Shown here: positions 1 through 13,400 of the stretch, one piece after another
Position numbering within the stretch: position 1 is the stretch's first letter
How the letters are laid out: each line of letters begins with the position of its first letter
Assembly: GCA_023362775.1 (NCBI GenBank)
Contig: JALMGJ010000020.1
Location: 7,195,501-7,259,500 of the forward strand
DNA length: 64,000 bases
DNA from: Charina bottae
Lineage: Eukaryota > Chordata > Lepidosauria > Squamata > Charinaidae
Direction: 5' to 3'
Translations under genes and position numbers: made by a program
Notes under the pieces: model-generated
Databases searched by the model: none
What the model was told of the DNA's origin: nothing
Seen by the model: the letters and a program-made list of their open reading frames with translations, nothing else

Positions 1-283
1 GCTGCACAAGATACACCAGACCAAGAAATAAACTCTATGGAAGACTAAAGCAACTTTTATTAAGACGAACTATAGTAACAGAATCTTGCAAGTCTGATTA
101 TGCTTTACCGCCTCCCCCTCTTATAATCCTGCGGATTAGGGGGGTGTCTCCCTGAGATGATTTAACATGCCTTCTTCATAATTTGGGCTTAAGCTGTTTG
201 TTTGCTTAATGTTTTCCTTCTCATTGCTTTGCTAATGGATCTCTCCTCTCTCAGTCAAGGTCATCCTCTTCACTCTCTACAGG
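1..283 (-). mobile_element. LTR fragment, minus orientation
   Basis: On the minus strand it starts TGTAGAGAGTGAAGAGG, has a TATA-like GGATTATAAGAGG near 120-135 and a CTTAATAAAAG signal near 55-65. This is the layout of an LTR; the end is cut by the window edge. A relative with a rearranged right half lies at 27454-27732. The family was not identified. Confidence 0.5.
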
Positions 284-325
284 TGCCCACTGATTTCACC
301 TCTCTCATGTTGAGGATAGATAATA

Positions 326-1381
326 AATGTGCGGGGGCAACCTTTACCTTTAACCTTTTTTACTCTAAGCATGAGTAAATTTGGATTTAACACAGTTCCT
401 GTAACCTGTACTGAACCTGTAGTTATTTGCTTCTTCAGACACATGCATGTGTATATACAAACTGCACCGCAGAAGAGAAATGACACGGTTGTTTCTGCTT
501 ACTGTTTTACAATTTATCTCAGGTAAATTAATATTTTCTGTAGTGAAGGGGAGGAAACATCCCTAGAGGTTCTGAAGTGAACGTTCAAATCTAAACCTGC
601 CGTTCCAGATACTAGGCAGAGACTAGCAAACCCTGGGAAGCTCCAATGCTGAGCAACCAGTTGAGAGCAGAAAGGTTCTCTTCTCCTCCAGGTGAGCTTT
701 CAAAAAAGGAGGGGACCAGATTCATTTTGCCTTTGCTCTTTTGTTGCCCTCCCAGGAGACTGTATTGGTTCCCCATCTGCCTTCAGCCAGATAAGAAATC
801 CACCCCAATTTGGATAAGAGGTGGAGAATCAGAAAGAAATAGTCATCCATGGAAATGTGGAGATAGATGTGAACCTGGACTTTTTCCAGATTCATTTTGT
901 GGATTGATCCAAGTTGTTTCCTTACTCCTGTTGTGTTCTACCTCTCTGTGTGTGTTTTTTTCTTTGTGAAAGTTAAAGCCTACAGGATCCTTGATATTTT
1001 CCTTTTCCCTTTCTTCCAATCAATTCGCTCCTTCATCTTAATCTACTGTACATAAATAAACGATGTGGATCTTTTGGGCTCAGCACTCTCATTTTGACAG
1101 TAAGTTTAGCCTACTGTACACCCCAGCCACTCTGCTAGCTACAGAAAGGATAGCCAGCTGAGAGCTGAGGTAGTTTTCCATGCACCTCTCCTTAAATAAA
1201 GGCACCCAGAGGAATTTTCTCTATAAAGAGAAAAGATTGGTGGGATGGTGCAACAGTAGGGGGTGTGGGGAAAGGATACAAACCCCACTTGAGAGAGCCA
1301 GAAGGGCAACCCACTGCATCCCCATGCATGAGTATGCAAATACCCCCCCCCCCATTGCACCCATTATTACTAGAAACTTAC
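326..1381. other. Intron 12 sequence with a SINE tail remnant
   Basis: Bases 326-351 match the 3' end of the Sauria SINE (aatgtgcgggggcaacc then tttaccttt). No further exon, RNA gene or recognised repeat was seen in the remainder, apart from a C run at 1343-1354. Confidence 0.4.
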
Positions 1382-1423
1382 CTCTCCATTACAGTAGCAA
1401 TAGATGATGGAAACAAAAAATCC
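1382..1423 (-). CDS. PTH2R: PTH2R exon 12 (TM7)
   Basis: A 42-base exon encoding [14 protein letters not shown], the invariant TM7 end of PTH receptors; the matching PTH1R exon has the same size. CTCCTGCAG acceptor and GTAAGT donor, phase 0 on both sides. No later exon was found between here and base 1. Confidence 0.97.
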
Positions 1424-4400
1424 CTGCAGGAGAAATTTAAAAAGGAATGTTATTATCATTACCTTGAACCATAAACTAAATGAATATATTTTTCTACAAA
1501 TCTATACTTAAGAGTGGGTCAGATTTAGGGTTACAGTTAGGAATAGGGTTAGAGTTATGGTTAGCATTGTTATAAGGGCTAAATAAGGTTTAAAGAATTT
1601 AGATTATGAGCAGCATTAGGCATTATGGTTATTGTAGAAGTTATAGGTAAGTTATGGTTAAGGTCAGTGTTAAGGTTTATAGTTAGTATTAACATTAGGG
1701 TTAAGTTAAGTTACAGTTAGGCTTTAGTGGTAGTGTTAGGTTTGTGTAAGGTTTAAGGTTTGTTTAGTATTAGTTTTTATGGTTAATGTTAGCATTAGGG
1801 TTGAGTTAGGGTTAGGTTTGGCTCAGGTTAGAGTTAAGATTAGGTTGATAGGGTTAAGTAGATGTTTTGGTTAGGTTTAGGTTTAGAGCTAGAAGTATTG
1901 TGTATAGTTAGAGTAGTGTTGGGATTAGGGTTAGCCAAACTGTAATACTAACTAAACCTAGTGTTATAGGGTTAAGTTAGTATTACAGTTTGGCTAGGTT
2001 TAAAATAGTGTTAAGATAAGGTCTGGGTTAGGATAAAAATTAGTATTAGGGTTCATGTTTACTATTAGCAGTAGGGTTAGTATAAGTTAAGGTTAGTATC
2101 AGGTTTATGGTTAATTCTGCTGTTAGTGTTAAAAATAGTTTTAAGATTGATTTGGGAATCATGGCTTCATAATGTAAATTTAACATTTTCAATCTGTGGG
2201 TAACTGACTCCCATCACCCTGTCCACAGGGCTGGGTTTTGTTTTATTTTGGAATGTATCATGATCAAATATTAATACAAGAGCTTGCGAGAGATCTAAGA
2301 TTGGTTTTGGCCTCACATGTGCCCTGAGGAAACCTGACTCAAAAAATTCTCTAGTATAATGGAAGCACATAGCCTCCCTCTTCTAGGAAAGAATGTGGAT
2401 TTGCAGTGTGTTACGATGAGTCCTTAGATTTGCTTAAAGCCATAGCAAGGATAGAGCTTTATCTGTAAGGGGTGTTTTCTTAAGGATATCATTCCACTCT
2501 GTCATTCTAGAAATAAGTTTACAGTAATCTTTCAAGGACAGTACTGATTATTGGGTGAGGCAAGGGAAAATGTATGGAGGAAATGGAAGAAGAGATTCTG
2601 AAATGTAATGAAATAGGTGAACTTAATTAGCAGATTTTGATGGAGCATAGTATTTGCTCCAGGATTTGCTCCCCCCCCTCCCCCGTTCATGCAACAGAGA
2701 TTGAAAGGCATTAAATGTTATGACATGGTCATGGTGTTGAAGCTGCATTTCATCTGCTCTGCTCCAAGGACTAAATTGTTTCATAAAGTAAGCTCAGTGC
2801 TTACCTCACACCTTTAATGCAAAAGCTCTTAAGTGCAAATACTGCTAAAGAATCTCGGACTGTCACACACATACAAAAGGGTTATACAAAAGCAAAATCC
2901 ACGAATAAATGTTTTTTTAGGGCTTTCTTGTGCCAATCCCTTGAGAAAACCACAGAAGGATATTGTGGAGCTTTAGAAGCTAACAGATTTCTTATGGCAT
3001 AAGATTTGAGAACTGCAGTCCATTTTGCTACAAATATATACCCACTCCTGTGGTCAAACATGGAAGATCAAAAGCTAGCTACATCTGGAGAATTATGGGA
3101 AACCTAGGGCTTACAATGGCTTCTCTCATGCAGCATCTTCAGCAGAAAAGAGGAATAAGAAACACTTGGAATCATCTCTGTACCTAATCTTATCCAGAGG
3201 ATTTGGGGTTGCTTTTTAGAGTTGAAGAAATGTGTGCAGACTAAATTGCATGCTTACAATATAGATCTATTTTGCTTTTTAATCATTTCCTTGCACACGG
3301 CAGAATTTTGGAACACGCTATTCCTTTTCATTGTCAGCTATCTACTAGGTATCTCTTATTCTGCAGCAGGCCATATGGCAAAGGGCTACCCCCCGGGTTT
3401 CATAACTGAACATCAGAGTTGTTCTTAAATGATAAGGTAGTACCATGCCACCAGACCTGGAACGAGTTGAAGAAGAGTTCACAGTGCATCCGGATCTCCC
3501 AGCCTAATCCAGTGAATGTGTGAGGCAGGCACACAAAGACAATGTAATGCACACCAAAGACAAGGATCAGAATTAAAGTGGATTTTGCTAGTTTTCTGGA
3601 AGAGAATTAAGAGAAGTTATAATTATGAGACTGTCCCATGCAGTATAAGATGAGCATGACATAAATTGCAATATTACCACACTCAGACCCTTTAAAGCTT
3701 ATGGTTGTTGTGGGTTTTCCGGGCTGTGTGGCCGTGTTCTGGCAGATTTGGTTCCTAACGTTTCGCCAGTCGCTGTGGCTGGCATCTTCAGAGGACAGGA
3801 GCACAGCTAGAAGATCCTCTCTGTGCACTCTGTGACTTGGGCACAGAGAGAATCTTCTAGCTGTGCTCCTGTCCTCTGAAGATGCCAGCCACAGCTACTG
3901 GCGAAACGTTAGGAACCAAATCTGCCAGAACATGGCCACACAGCCCGGAAAACCCACAACAACCATCAGATTCCGGCCATGAAAGCCTTCGACTATACCT
4001 TTAAAGCTTCTTAGCTATAAAGGATATTTGCCAAAGGGGAATAGTTTGGCCAAAGCAGAGTCACTTGTGCGGAAGCTCTACCTGGAGCACCCGCTGATGA
4101 CACAAAGGGCATGGGATCTCACTCGAGGCCCTGAAGTCTGTATTAGACTGCAGGCCAAAGGTTTCCTATTCCTCATTTTGATGCTGTACAGAATATTTCT
4201 GGAGTGGATTGTTACGATGATTGTCATTCCTCCTGTTGCTACAATCTCATGACTATCCCTCTCTGTACAGTATATATGCTCTTTATTGCAGAATTGAAAT
4301 TAGACTAGCAGTTCACCATTCAAAATGTTGCTGCTTATTTTGCTTTATCTCTGATTTTAATTATCAGATAAACATGGTTAAACATGGCTTACATCATTGC

Positions 4401-7400
4401 CTCATTTTCTCCCTAAGGGTAATTGGTTTACAGTATGGAACTTGGTAAGGCATATTTATCCATCCATCCCTGCAAAGTCTAGCTTTAATTAACTGGAGAG
4501 CAAGAATCAAAAAAATTATAACAACACACCCAAAGGCTTCTAGTTTTAATTGGGAGCTCCAGTTTAGAAAGACTGGTGAACTATGAAAACACATTGTGTA
4601 AAAAGCACAGGACAAGCAGCTTGTCCTGGGTGAATTTTAATTTGACTTTTCTGTTTCTGCTTGTGTGCAGGGAGGGGGGGATGTTTAATCAGTGTGACAA
4701 CCTGGGATATTTTTGTAAGGGTTAGTTTTAGTGTACTGTTTTCAACATGACTGTTTATTGTGATTTGACATACAGATCTTAATAGTTACATGAGAGGACT
4801 TCAAATATTTGGAAACCCTATTATGTATGTGTGTATGTGTGCATGTGTATTTCCCCAGAACTCCTAGGGTTCAAAGGAACGCAGCTTGAAAAACTGTGAT
4901 GTAGATTATCTAGTTCAGCCTTCTATAGGATGTCGGAAATGCAGGCAAGAGTTTTTTGTCTGGCTTCTGCCTGAGAACATCCATGACAAAAGCTGCTATA
5001 TTATCTTAAACAACAAGTTTTTCTTAATGTTGAATTGAAATTGATCCTCCCATAACTCAAGCTCATTCTATATAGTCCAGCCATCTGAGAAAGCAGAGAA
5101 CCTGTCTTTGCCTTTTTGTACACAACCAGTCCTTCAGGTATCTAACCTGACTTTTCTCCAGGCAAAACATAACCAGGGTATTTCCAAATGGAAGACTTCT
5201 TCACTACAAATCAAAAGACCTTGTATCTGACAAACTCAGTCCTAGTAGTGACTGCTTCTGGAAGTACAACATACCTATATTGTTTTCTGACATCGTAGCC
5301 AACAGCATTAGTCTCCCAGATTTTCGTTGCCAGCACCCGCACAGTATTCAGGAAGAGAACAAAGTTTAGCTGTAAAACAGAGTTGCATTATTCCATCATC
5401 TCTTAAAGTTATGTCTTCTAATCAAAAGGCAGCTGCTGCATTTCTTTATGCCTGGAATGTTTTGAGGACATCTTTCAACACTTTCTTATATCTGGAACAT
5501 AGTACTCTCTGTCAAGATGACTAGGCAGCAAAGCTGAACTAGTATAAAAGTCCAGAATCTGTATCTGGCCACTTCCAATGTTACTACACTCGTTTAATTT
5601 ATCCCACCTACCTAGGAAGCCCTCCAATTTTTATCTAGGTTGTCGGACAGCTTCTGAATCAGACCATACTGAGAAGCTAGTTGAAAAGTACATGGAATCA
5701 AACTAGCCAAGACAGTGACAGCCACATTTATTTAGCTGCTTCCTAGACTAATTCCTTTATTAGGTCTCTGATCTATATTAAATTTCCTCATAGTTAGTTG
5801 CCAAAATGCCTCTTTTCTGAACTTCACACTGATAACTGGAAGTGAGCAAAGCTGGAACAGTCTTTTCCATTACGTAAAGACAAATGATGCATCATTGTAT
5901 TGGAGCTGAGGATAAAACCCAGTATTACTTACACTTCCATTTGCAACTACTTGCAAGAAAGCAATGCCAGCAGTATTGAGTTACCCTGCTGTCTGAGCCA
6001 AACCAGGAGCTCACAAACAGGGGCGATGGAGACACGCAATTCATCCTAGGAGATGCTCCAGCTCTGTGCAATGTGCATACCTGTGAGGTGCCCCTCATGC
6101 AAGCCGCACACGTTTCTACCAAGAATGACTTCAGCTCAAGGATTGGTAAGTAAACGGTTTATTGCTAGACATGGGTAAGCATGTAAAGGCACGGATGGAT
6201 CTCGGGCTCTCGGCTTGGCTTTTTAAACCCTCCCGCCAGAGTACCCGCCCCCTCCCAGCTGAAGGCTTCCCTCTGGTCCGCTTCTGGTCAGTGCCCTGGA
6301 GTATCCTTCAGCTGGGCAGCATGGGTGATGGTTATCTTCCGGACGCGCCTTGGGTTTATTGTTCTTGTTCCGGCGCTGACGGTCGCTTAATTGTTCGCTT
6401 TGTTTTCCTCTTTGGTTATGTCAATGCTTTCTTAACGGCAGGGCTCTGAGTGCCTGTCAGAGTCCTGACAATACCCCACAAAGCAATGCACTTTGCACCT
6501 TAAACTACAGAATAAGACTTTAAGAAATGCAATATATTTTAACTGCATCTTTTTTTTAAAGGGGAAATGTAATTTTATCTTTCAACAGGCAATTTAAAGT
6601 GGCAGCTTTGAAAGGATGTTCATATCAGTGTTGAAATAATTTGAACACTCAAAAGAAGAAAAGGTGGCGCAATAACTTGGCATTTATGGTAGAGAAGGAA
6701 TGTTTTGTTCTCACATATAAAAAGCAGTCACAGCATCTCACTCCTTATTGTGACACAAAATGTAATCTCCTGTTCTATAAAGTACAACAAAAAGAAAAGC
6801 ACTAATAAGGGTGATTGCTCAGCTCTTTGTCAGCCAGAATGCTTTCTTGTGCAGGGACAAAACTGCATGGGTACAGAAGAGGAATTATCAAATGAGAGCA
6901 AGCTCCTGGCTTAAAAAAGAGAAGAAAACAGCAATACTGTAGCCGTTGAGCACATCTGATTGCCACAGAGCTAGTTTCAAGCCAGTCTCCTGCTCCTTTC
7001 CCTTGAAAGACCGGAAGAAGAAAAAGGGCTTCAACTCTCAGACATTCTTTGAAGATAAGAACATAGAAATCTACCTTTAAGAGAAGTCAGATCATTTCAC
7101 TCAGAATTATTGCCTGCTTGCTGATGGACACTTTTTTCCAAGCCTATCTGGAACTGAACCTAAGACTTGCAGGAGAAGCATCTACTCTTAACACTGAACT
7201 ACAGGTCTCCTCTCTAAAGGTCATAATTACGGGACTCAACAAACTTGAATGAATAGCGTAGGGACACTCTGTGATGACCCTGATTTCAATGCCCCAATAA
7301 TTGCTTCTCCACGCAGTTCTTTTGAATTGCAGAATAAGCTTTATTAAGGATAAATGTAAATCAGAGCATTCTCAAAGACCCTAATGACGGTTCCCCCCAA

Positions 7401-10400
7401 AGGATTGGATTTTGTCTTTCCCTCCCTGTGCCAGCTCCCTGCACCCAATGATGTCAATGTCCAGCAATTTCCCACTCCGTTCGAACCCCCTCCACACTCG
7501 TGCAGGTGGGTGACCTTGAAGATCTGCAAAACAGGCTCCAACTGTCTGGTGCGGCCCTTGGAATGCGCTCCCCCCTCCCTTCCTGAGTCTTTCACAGGCT
7601 GACACATATCTTCAAAAGTCCAAAAGTTAATGGCAGGATTCGAACTGCAATCCTGACACACACAAACTGTGAAATGTGGGTTGATAAGGTGTGCTAGGTG
7701 ACGCAGTGATGGGGAAATGGTTGGTCTCGACCTTCTATGTCACAATCTGAGTGGTTAAAAAGCAACATCCACATGAGGAAATAGCAAATAAGGATGGTCA
7801 GGTGTCACACGGCTTACTTATGAGATGATGTGGGATAGTGGAATGTCAAAACCCTGTTGGTCTCCCATAGTCATTAAGACTTAGGAAGAGATTAGAGGTG
7901 CTATTCTCATTTTGTTCATAACATCCTTTTGCAGTCAGTTATGGATAAATACCAGGGTTATCATATCTGGTCTGCAAAAATATGGATGATCACTAGATGG
8001 CAAGAAAGAGTCATCATTTTCTATATCTCTTTGCTACTATCCAGCATTTTGCAGCCCCTAATATATACAAAGACAGTGTTCAGTGTTTACTAAAAATATG
8101 TATATGAGTAATCCTACCCCAATAGCCACTAAAATTGGAGCTTGGTATATCCATTTTATGTTTCCAGCACTAAGCTCCCAGCATCTGTGAAATCAAGAAT
8201 ATATTTTTAATAAACAGAGTAAGAATAAACAGTCTCACTGTATATTAATTTTCTGTTAGATTAGATTCATTCTGGAGAGTGTGCTGAATAAATGTTTCAG
8301 GCTTTTAAAAAGGCTTTCAAGTTCTTTCATCATTAACAAACCAATGCACGTTTTTGGAAGAAGAAGAAGAAGAAGAAATAAATATGATATCAACTCCCAT
8401 CCTCACTGTAATTCCAGGCTAATCATTCAAGAGCCCGCAAAATTAAGAAAACTAAGGCCCAATTTTCAAAACAGTAAAATAATAAAGAAACTCTTTTTCT
8501 TAGTTGCACTACTTCTGGGATGGAGGGCTCAAATATTGGAATGTCCAGCTAAAGTCTGAAAAAATGTGTGTGGAGGTGTGTGCGTGGTGGTGGTGGGGGG
8601 TTTAAGTCTGAGGTTAAGCACAGTTTCATATTGAGCCCATTCACCTTACATGATTTTTGAGGGCTAGTTGCTCATTTTATTTATTTTAATTATTTCTAGT
8701 AAAATAAAAAGCGAAGCGGCATTCAGTGGCCAATCTGTATTCTAAGTGAGGTTTACAACAGAATTAAAAATTCAATATTATCAACCAAAAATAGAGTACA
8801 CTTGCTTGAAAGATAAAGAATGGGAAAAGCCCAGGGGGAAAAATATAATTTAAAAAACCCCTCCTGTTGCTGCTACATTAACCAAGTGAGCTTTTCTGAT
8901 TAAAAGGTAAAGGTTCCCCCCGCACATTTGTGCAGTCGTGTCTGACTCTAGGGGCCGGTGCTCATCTCCGTTTTCATCTCCGTTTGTTAGCCGAAGAGTC
9001 AGCGTTGTCTGAAGACGCTTCTGCGGTCATGTGGCCGGCATGACGCACATAGAATGCTGTTACCTACCCACCGAAGTGGTACCTATTCATCTACTTGCAT
9101 TTGTAGGCTCCAAGGAAGAAAACCAAGGTGTAAAATGAATACACTGGCCCTTCAAGATTCTACTAAACGAGCTTGCTTTCAATCAACTCTCAAGGAACAT
9201 CTGCCTATGGAACTCCCTGAAAATGTTGAGGAACACTGGATTAAATTGAAGACTTCTATTATTTCAGCCTGTGAACAAACTATCGGATACCAAACTAAGA
9301 GACATCAGGACTGGTTTGATGAGAACGATAGTGAGATTGAACATATTATTGACAAGAAAAGGAAAGCCTTCCGGATATGGCAAAAAGATATTAACTGTGC
9401 CGTTAAGAAAAAAATCTATGCCAGTGCAAAGGCAGAAGTCCAAAGAAGAACTAGAGAACTTAAGAACATATGGTGGATAAAAAAAGCCCAAGAAACCCAA
9501 CATTTTGCAGATGCTCATGATGCACGGGGCTTTTTTAATGCCATAAAGGCCATCTATGGACCAACAAACTATGGTACAAATCCCTTACGCTCAATAGATG
9601 GTGCTAAACTTCTAAAGGCCAAAGAGTCTATTGCACTGTGCTGGAAAGAGCATTACTACAATCTCCTTAATCGTCACTCTACTGTGGCTGATGAAGTCTT
9701 CTTGCAAATCCCGCAAAAACAAGTAAGAGATGAGCTTGCAGTACCCCCTAGTTTGGAGGAAGTCAGTAAAGCCACTAAACAAATGAAAAATAACAAAGCT
9801 AGTGGACCTGATGGGATTCCTGCTGAAGTCTTTAAAGAAGGCGGGCCTGAACAACAGCTTCATAAGCTCATCGAAAAAATCTGGATGAGGGAGGAGATTC
9901 CAGCAGACTTTAGGGATGCCATAATTATCACTCTCTTTAAAAAGGGTGATAGAACAGACTGTGGAAACTATCGAGGCATCTCCCTTCTAGCTACAGCAGG
10001 CAAAATCCTGGCAAAGATCATCGCAAACCGTCTCCTATCTATATCAGAAGACATCCTCCCTGAAACGCAAAATGGCTTCCACCCTTCCAGGGGAACAGTG
10101 GATATGATCTTCACTGCACGACAGCTTCAAGAAAAATGCAAGGAGCAAAACCGCCCTCTGTACATGGCGTTTATTGATCTGACTAAAGCTTTTGATACTG
10201 TAAATCGTACTGCTCTCTGGACCATCCTTCTGAAAATCGGATGCCCTGATAAATTTGTGAACATCTTGCGGCTACTCCATGACGACATGATGGCAACAAT
10301 CCTGGATAACAATGGCTCTCAAAGCGATCCATTTAAAGTGGAATCCGGCGTTAAACAGGGATGTGTTATTGCTCCAACCTTATTCGCTATCTTCATCGCT

Positions 10401-13400
10401 ATGATTATACACCTTGTTGAAGAGAAACTTCCTACTGGTGTAGAAATTATATATCGAACAGATGGAAAGCTTTTTAATCTTAGTAGGCTGAAAGCAAAAA
10501 ATAAGGTAATTACAACTTTTGTTATAGAACTTCAATATGCTGATGATAACGTAGTCTGTGCACACTCCGAGGAAGATCTTCAAACTATCCTAAACATCTT
10601 TGCAGAAGCATATGAAAAGCTCGGCCTCTCGATTAACATTAAAAAAACCAAAGTGCTTTACCAGCAAGTTCGAACCAATCCCTCCGCAGCGCCATCAATC
10701 CAGCTTAAAGGTGTGTCACTAGAAAATGTTGACCACTTTTCTTATCTCGGCAGCCATCTATCTACAAAAGCTGACATCGACGCTGAAATTCAGCATCGCC
10801 TGAGCTCTGCGAGTGTAGCTTTCTCCCGAATGAAGCGTAGAGTGTTTCAGGATCGGGACATTCGCAGGGAGACCAAAATGCTTGTTTACAAAGCCATTGT
10901 ACTACCAACCCTTCTGTACGCCTGTGAAACATGGACCCTCTACAAACGCCACCACCAACTTCTTGAAAGATTCCATCAACGCTGCCTCCGAAAAATTCTG
11001 CAAATTACTTGGGAAGATAGGCGGACTAATGTTAGCGTATTAGAAGAAGCGAAAACCACCAGCATTGAAACAATGATCATCCAACATCAACTTCGCTGGA
11101 CCGGCCATGTTGTTTGAATGCCTGACCATCATTTTCCAAAGCAGCTACTTTACTCCCAACTTAAGAATGGAAAACGGAATATTGGTGGACAGCAAAAGAG
11201 ATTCAAAGACACTCTCAAAGCTAATTTTAAAAAATGTAATATCAGCATTGAGGACTGGGAAGCCCTAACTCATGAGCATTTCAATTGGAGGTCAGCCTTT
11301 ATTAAAGGCGCTATGGACTTTGAAGAAGCATGAGTACAGGGCGAAAGGGAGAAAAGAGCTAAAAGGAAGGCACGTCAAGCAAACCCTCATCATGACCGTC
11401 TCCCACCCGGAAACCTATGCCCTCATTGTGGGAGGTTGTGCGGATCCAGAATTGGCCTTTACAGCCACTTACGGATCCACTGTTAAAGTTTTACACTTGG
11501 AAGACAAACTTACTCAGCTACGAGTGATCGCCAATGAATGAATGAATGCATGCTTTCAAATTGCTAGGTTGGCAAGAGCTGGGGCAAGTGCGGGAGCTCA
11601 CTCCGTCATGCGAGACTAGGGATTCGAACCTCCGAACTTGCAATCTTCTGATTGACAAGCCTGGTGTCTTACCCGCTGAGCCAACATGCCCCTTGTTTTC
11701 TGTGTAGGGCATCCAACAAAACAGAATATCGCAACCAATAAGCCACTCTCCCTCTTTGCCCTCTGCCTCACTTCTGTTGTTGGGATTTTCCGGTGGTGAC
11801 ACTCCAGCACTTGCCTAGCCTGATATGGGAGAAGACAACCAAAGAAATCTGGGTCCTGAACACTCCAAGGGATTCAAAGAGGATCATCAGCCTTGACTCA
11901 GAAGTGAACCGGGTAAAAAGGCACAAATGATTTAAATGAAATTTGCTTCTTTATATAGATCCCCGTGGGGCATATCGCATCTTCAGAGGACTTGTTGCAA
12001 TGGAGAAATACACCACTTCCATTTATGAATCCAGAAAGTAGATAAGTGATGCAGTGGCTACCCTTTCTCAGTGCCTGGAGGCTGTGGGGGTCTGGATGGG
12101 GAACAACAGGCTTCGACTGAACCCTGGTAAGACGGAGTGGCTGTGGATTGATGGCTCCCGTGGATCCAGGAAGTTGTCATCTCTAGTTCTGGATGGGGTT
12201 GCACTACCCCATTCAGCCCAAGTGCGTAATTTGGGGGTACTTCTGGACTCACGGCTCCTGCTCGAAGAGCAGGTGGTAGCCGTGGCCAGGAGGGCTTTTG
12301 CACAACTTTGTGTTGTGCGTCAGTTACGCCCTTTCCTGGATCGGGAAGCCCTCCGTACAGTCACTCATGCCCTGGTCATCTCCCATATAGACTATTGCAA
12401 CGCGCTCTACATGGGGCTACCCTTGAGGAGTATCCGGAAGCTTCAATTGGTCCAGAATGCGGCTGCTCGCGCAGTTATTGGTGCGCCTAGATCAGCGCAT
12501 GTGACACCTCTGCTGCGACAGCTGCACTGGGTGCCTGTGTGCTTCCGGGTCCAATTCAAGGTGTTGGTTATCACCTTTAAAGCCCTACATGGCATGGGGC
12601 CAGGTTACCTGAGGGACGGTCTCATCCCCATAACGTTGAACCGTCCCACTCGGTCATTCAGAGAGGGCATGCTGCAGATCCCGTCCGTAAAGGAATGTCA
12701 CCTGACGGGGTCTAGGAGGCGTGCCTTCTCGGTAACAGCGCCCACCCTTTGGAATATGCTACCCCCGGAGGTGAGGCAGGCCTCATCGCTCCCGGCCTTC
12801 AGAAAGAACTTAAAGACCTGGTTCTGCCGCCTTGCGTGGGGGGAGGGGGGAACAGTTCCTCTTGGGGATGGCTGGTGCCATAGGGCCCTTTTAAACATCT
12901 AAACATCAAACCATCGCATCTTGGATTTTTATACTTAATTTTATTATATTAGAGTATTTTATTAGGTTGTTTTAATTGTCGGATTTTAATTCTTGTGTTT
13001 TGTAAACCGCCCAGAGTTCCCTTGTGGGGAGATGGAGCGGTATATAAATTGAAACATAAATAAATAAATAAATAAATTTCTGCCTGGCTAAAGATGCAAT
13101 TATTATTTTTTTGCATTTTTTTGCAAAATTTTTGCAAGGGGCGTGGTGGCTCAGTAGGTAAGATGCCAGGCTTGTCGATCGGAAGATTGCAAGTTCGGAG
13201 GTTCGAATCCCTAGCCCTGCATGTGGAGTGAGCTCCCGCACTAGCTCCAGCTCTTGCCAACCTAGCAATTCGAAAGCATGCAAATGCAAGTAGATTAATA
13301 GGTACCACTTCGGTGGGTAGGTAACAGCGTTCTGCGCACGTCATGCGGCCACATGACCGTGGAAGCGTCTTCGGACAACGCTGGCTCTTTGGCTAACAAA

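Larger units (their letters stand above)
9104..11548 (+). mobile_element. Non-LTR retrotransposon nested in the SINE
   Basis: A 2.4-kb insertion with a (AATG)n tail at about 11532-11548. The 5' end is truncated: no endonuclease domain is present. Removing it restores the Sauria SINE text. The RT resembles RTE/Jockey-group proteins; the clade was not fixed. Confidence 0.85.

Noticed and set aside
3701..3997. CRISPR-like or bacterial inverted repeats
   Set aside because: The palindromes are single interspersed elements with target duplications in vertebrate introns, with no regular spacer array.
9054..9134. Start of the LINE open frame at 9054
   Set aside because: Bases 9054-9103 belong to the Sauria SINE; the frame is open there by chance.
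11549..11690. Possible true tRNA gene in the SINE heads
   Set aside because: The A and B boxes are there, but the cloverleaf is degenerate and the same body and tail follow in every copy, so these are SINEs.
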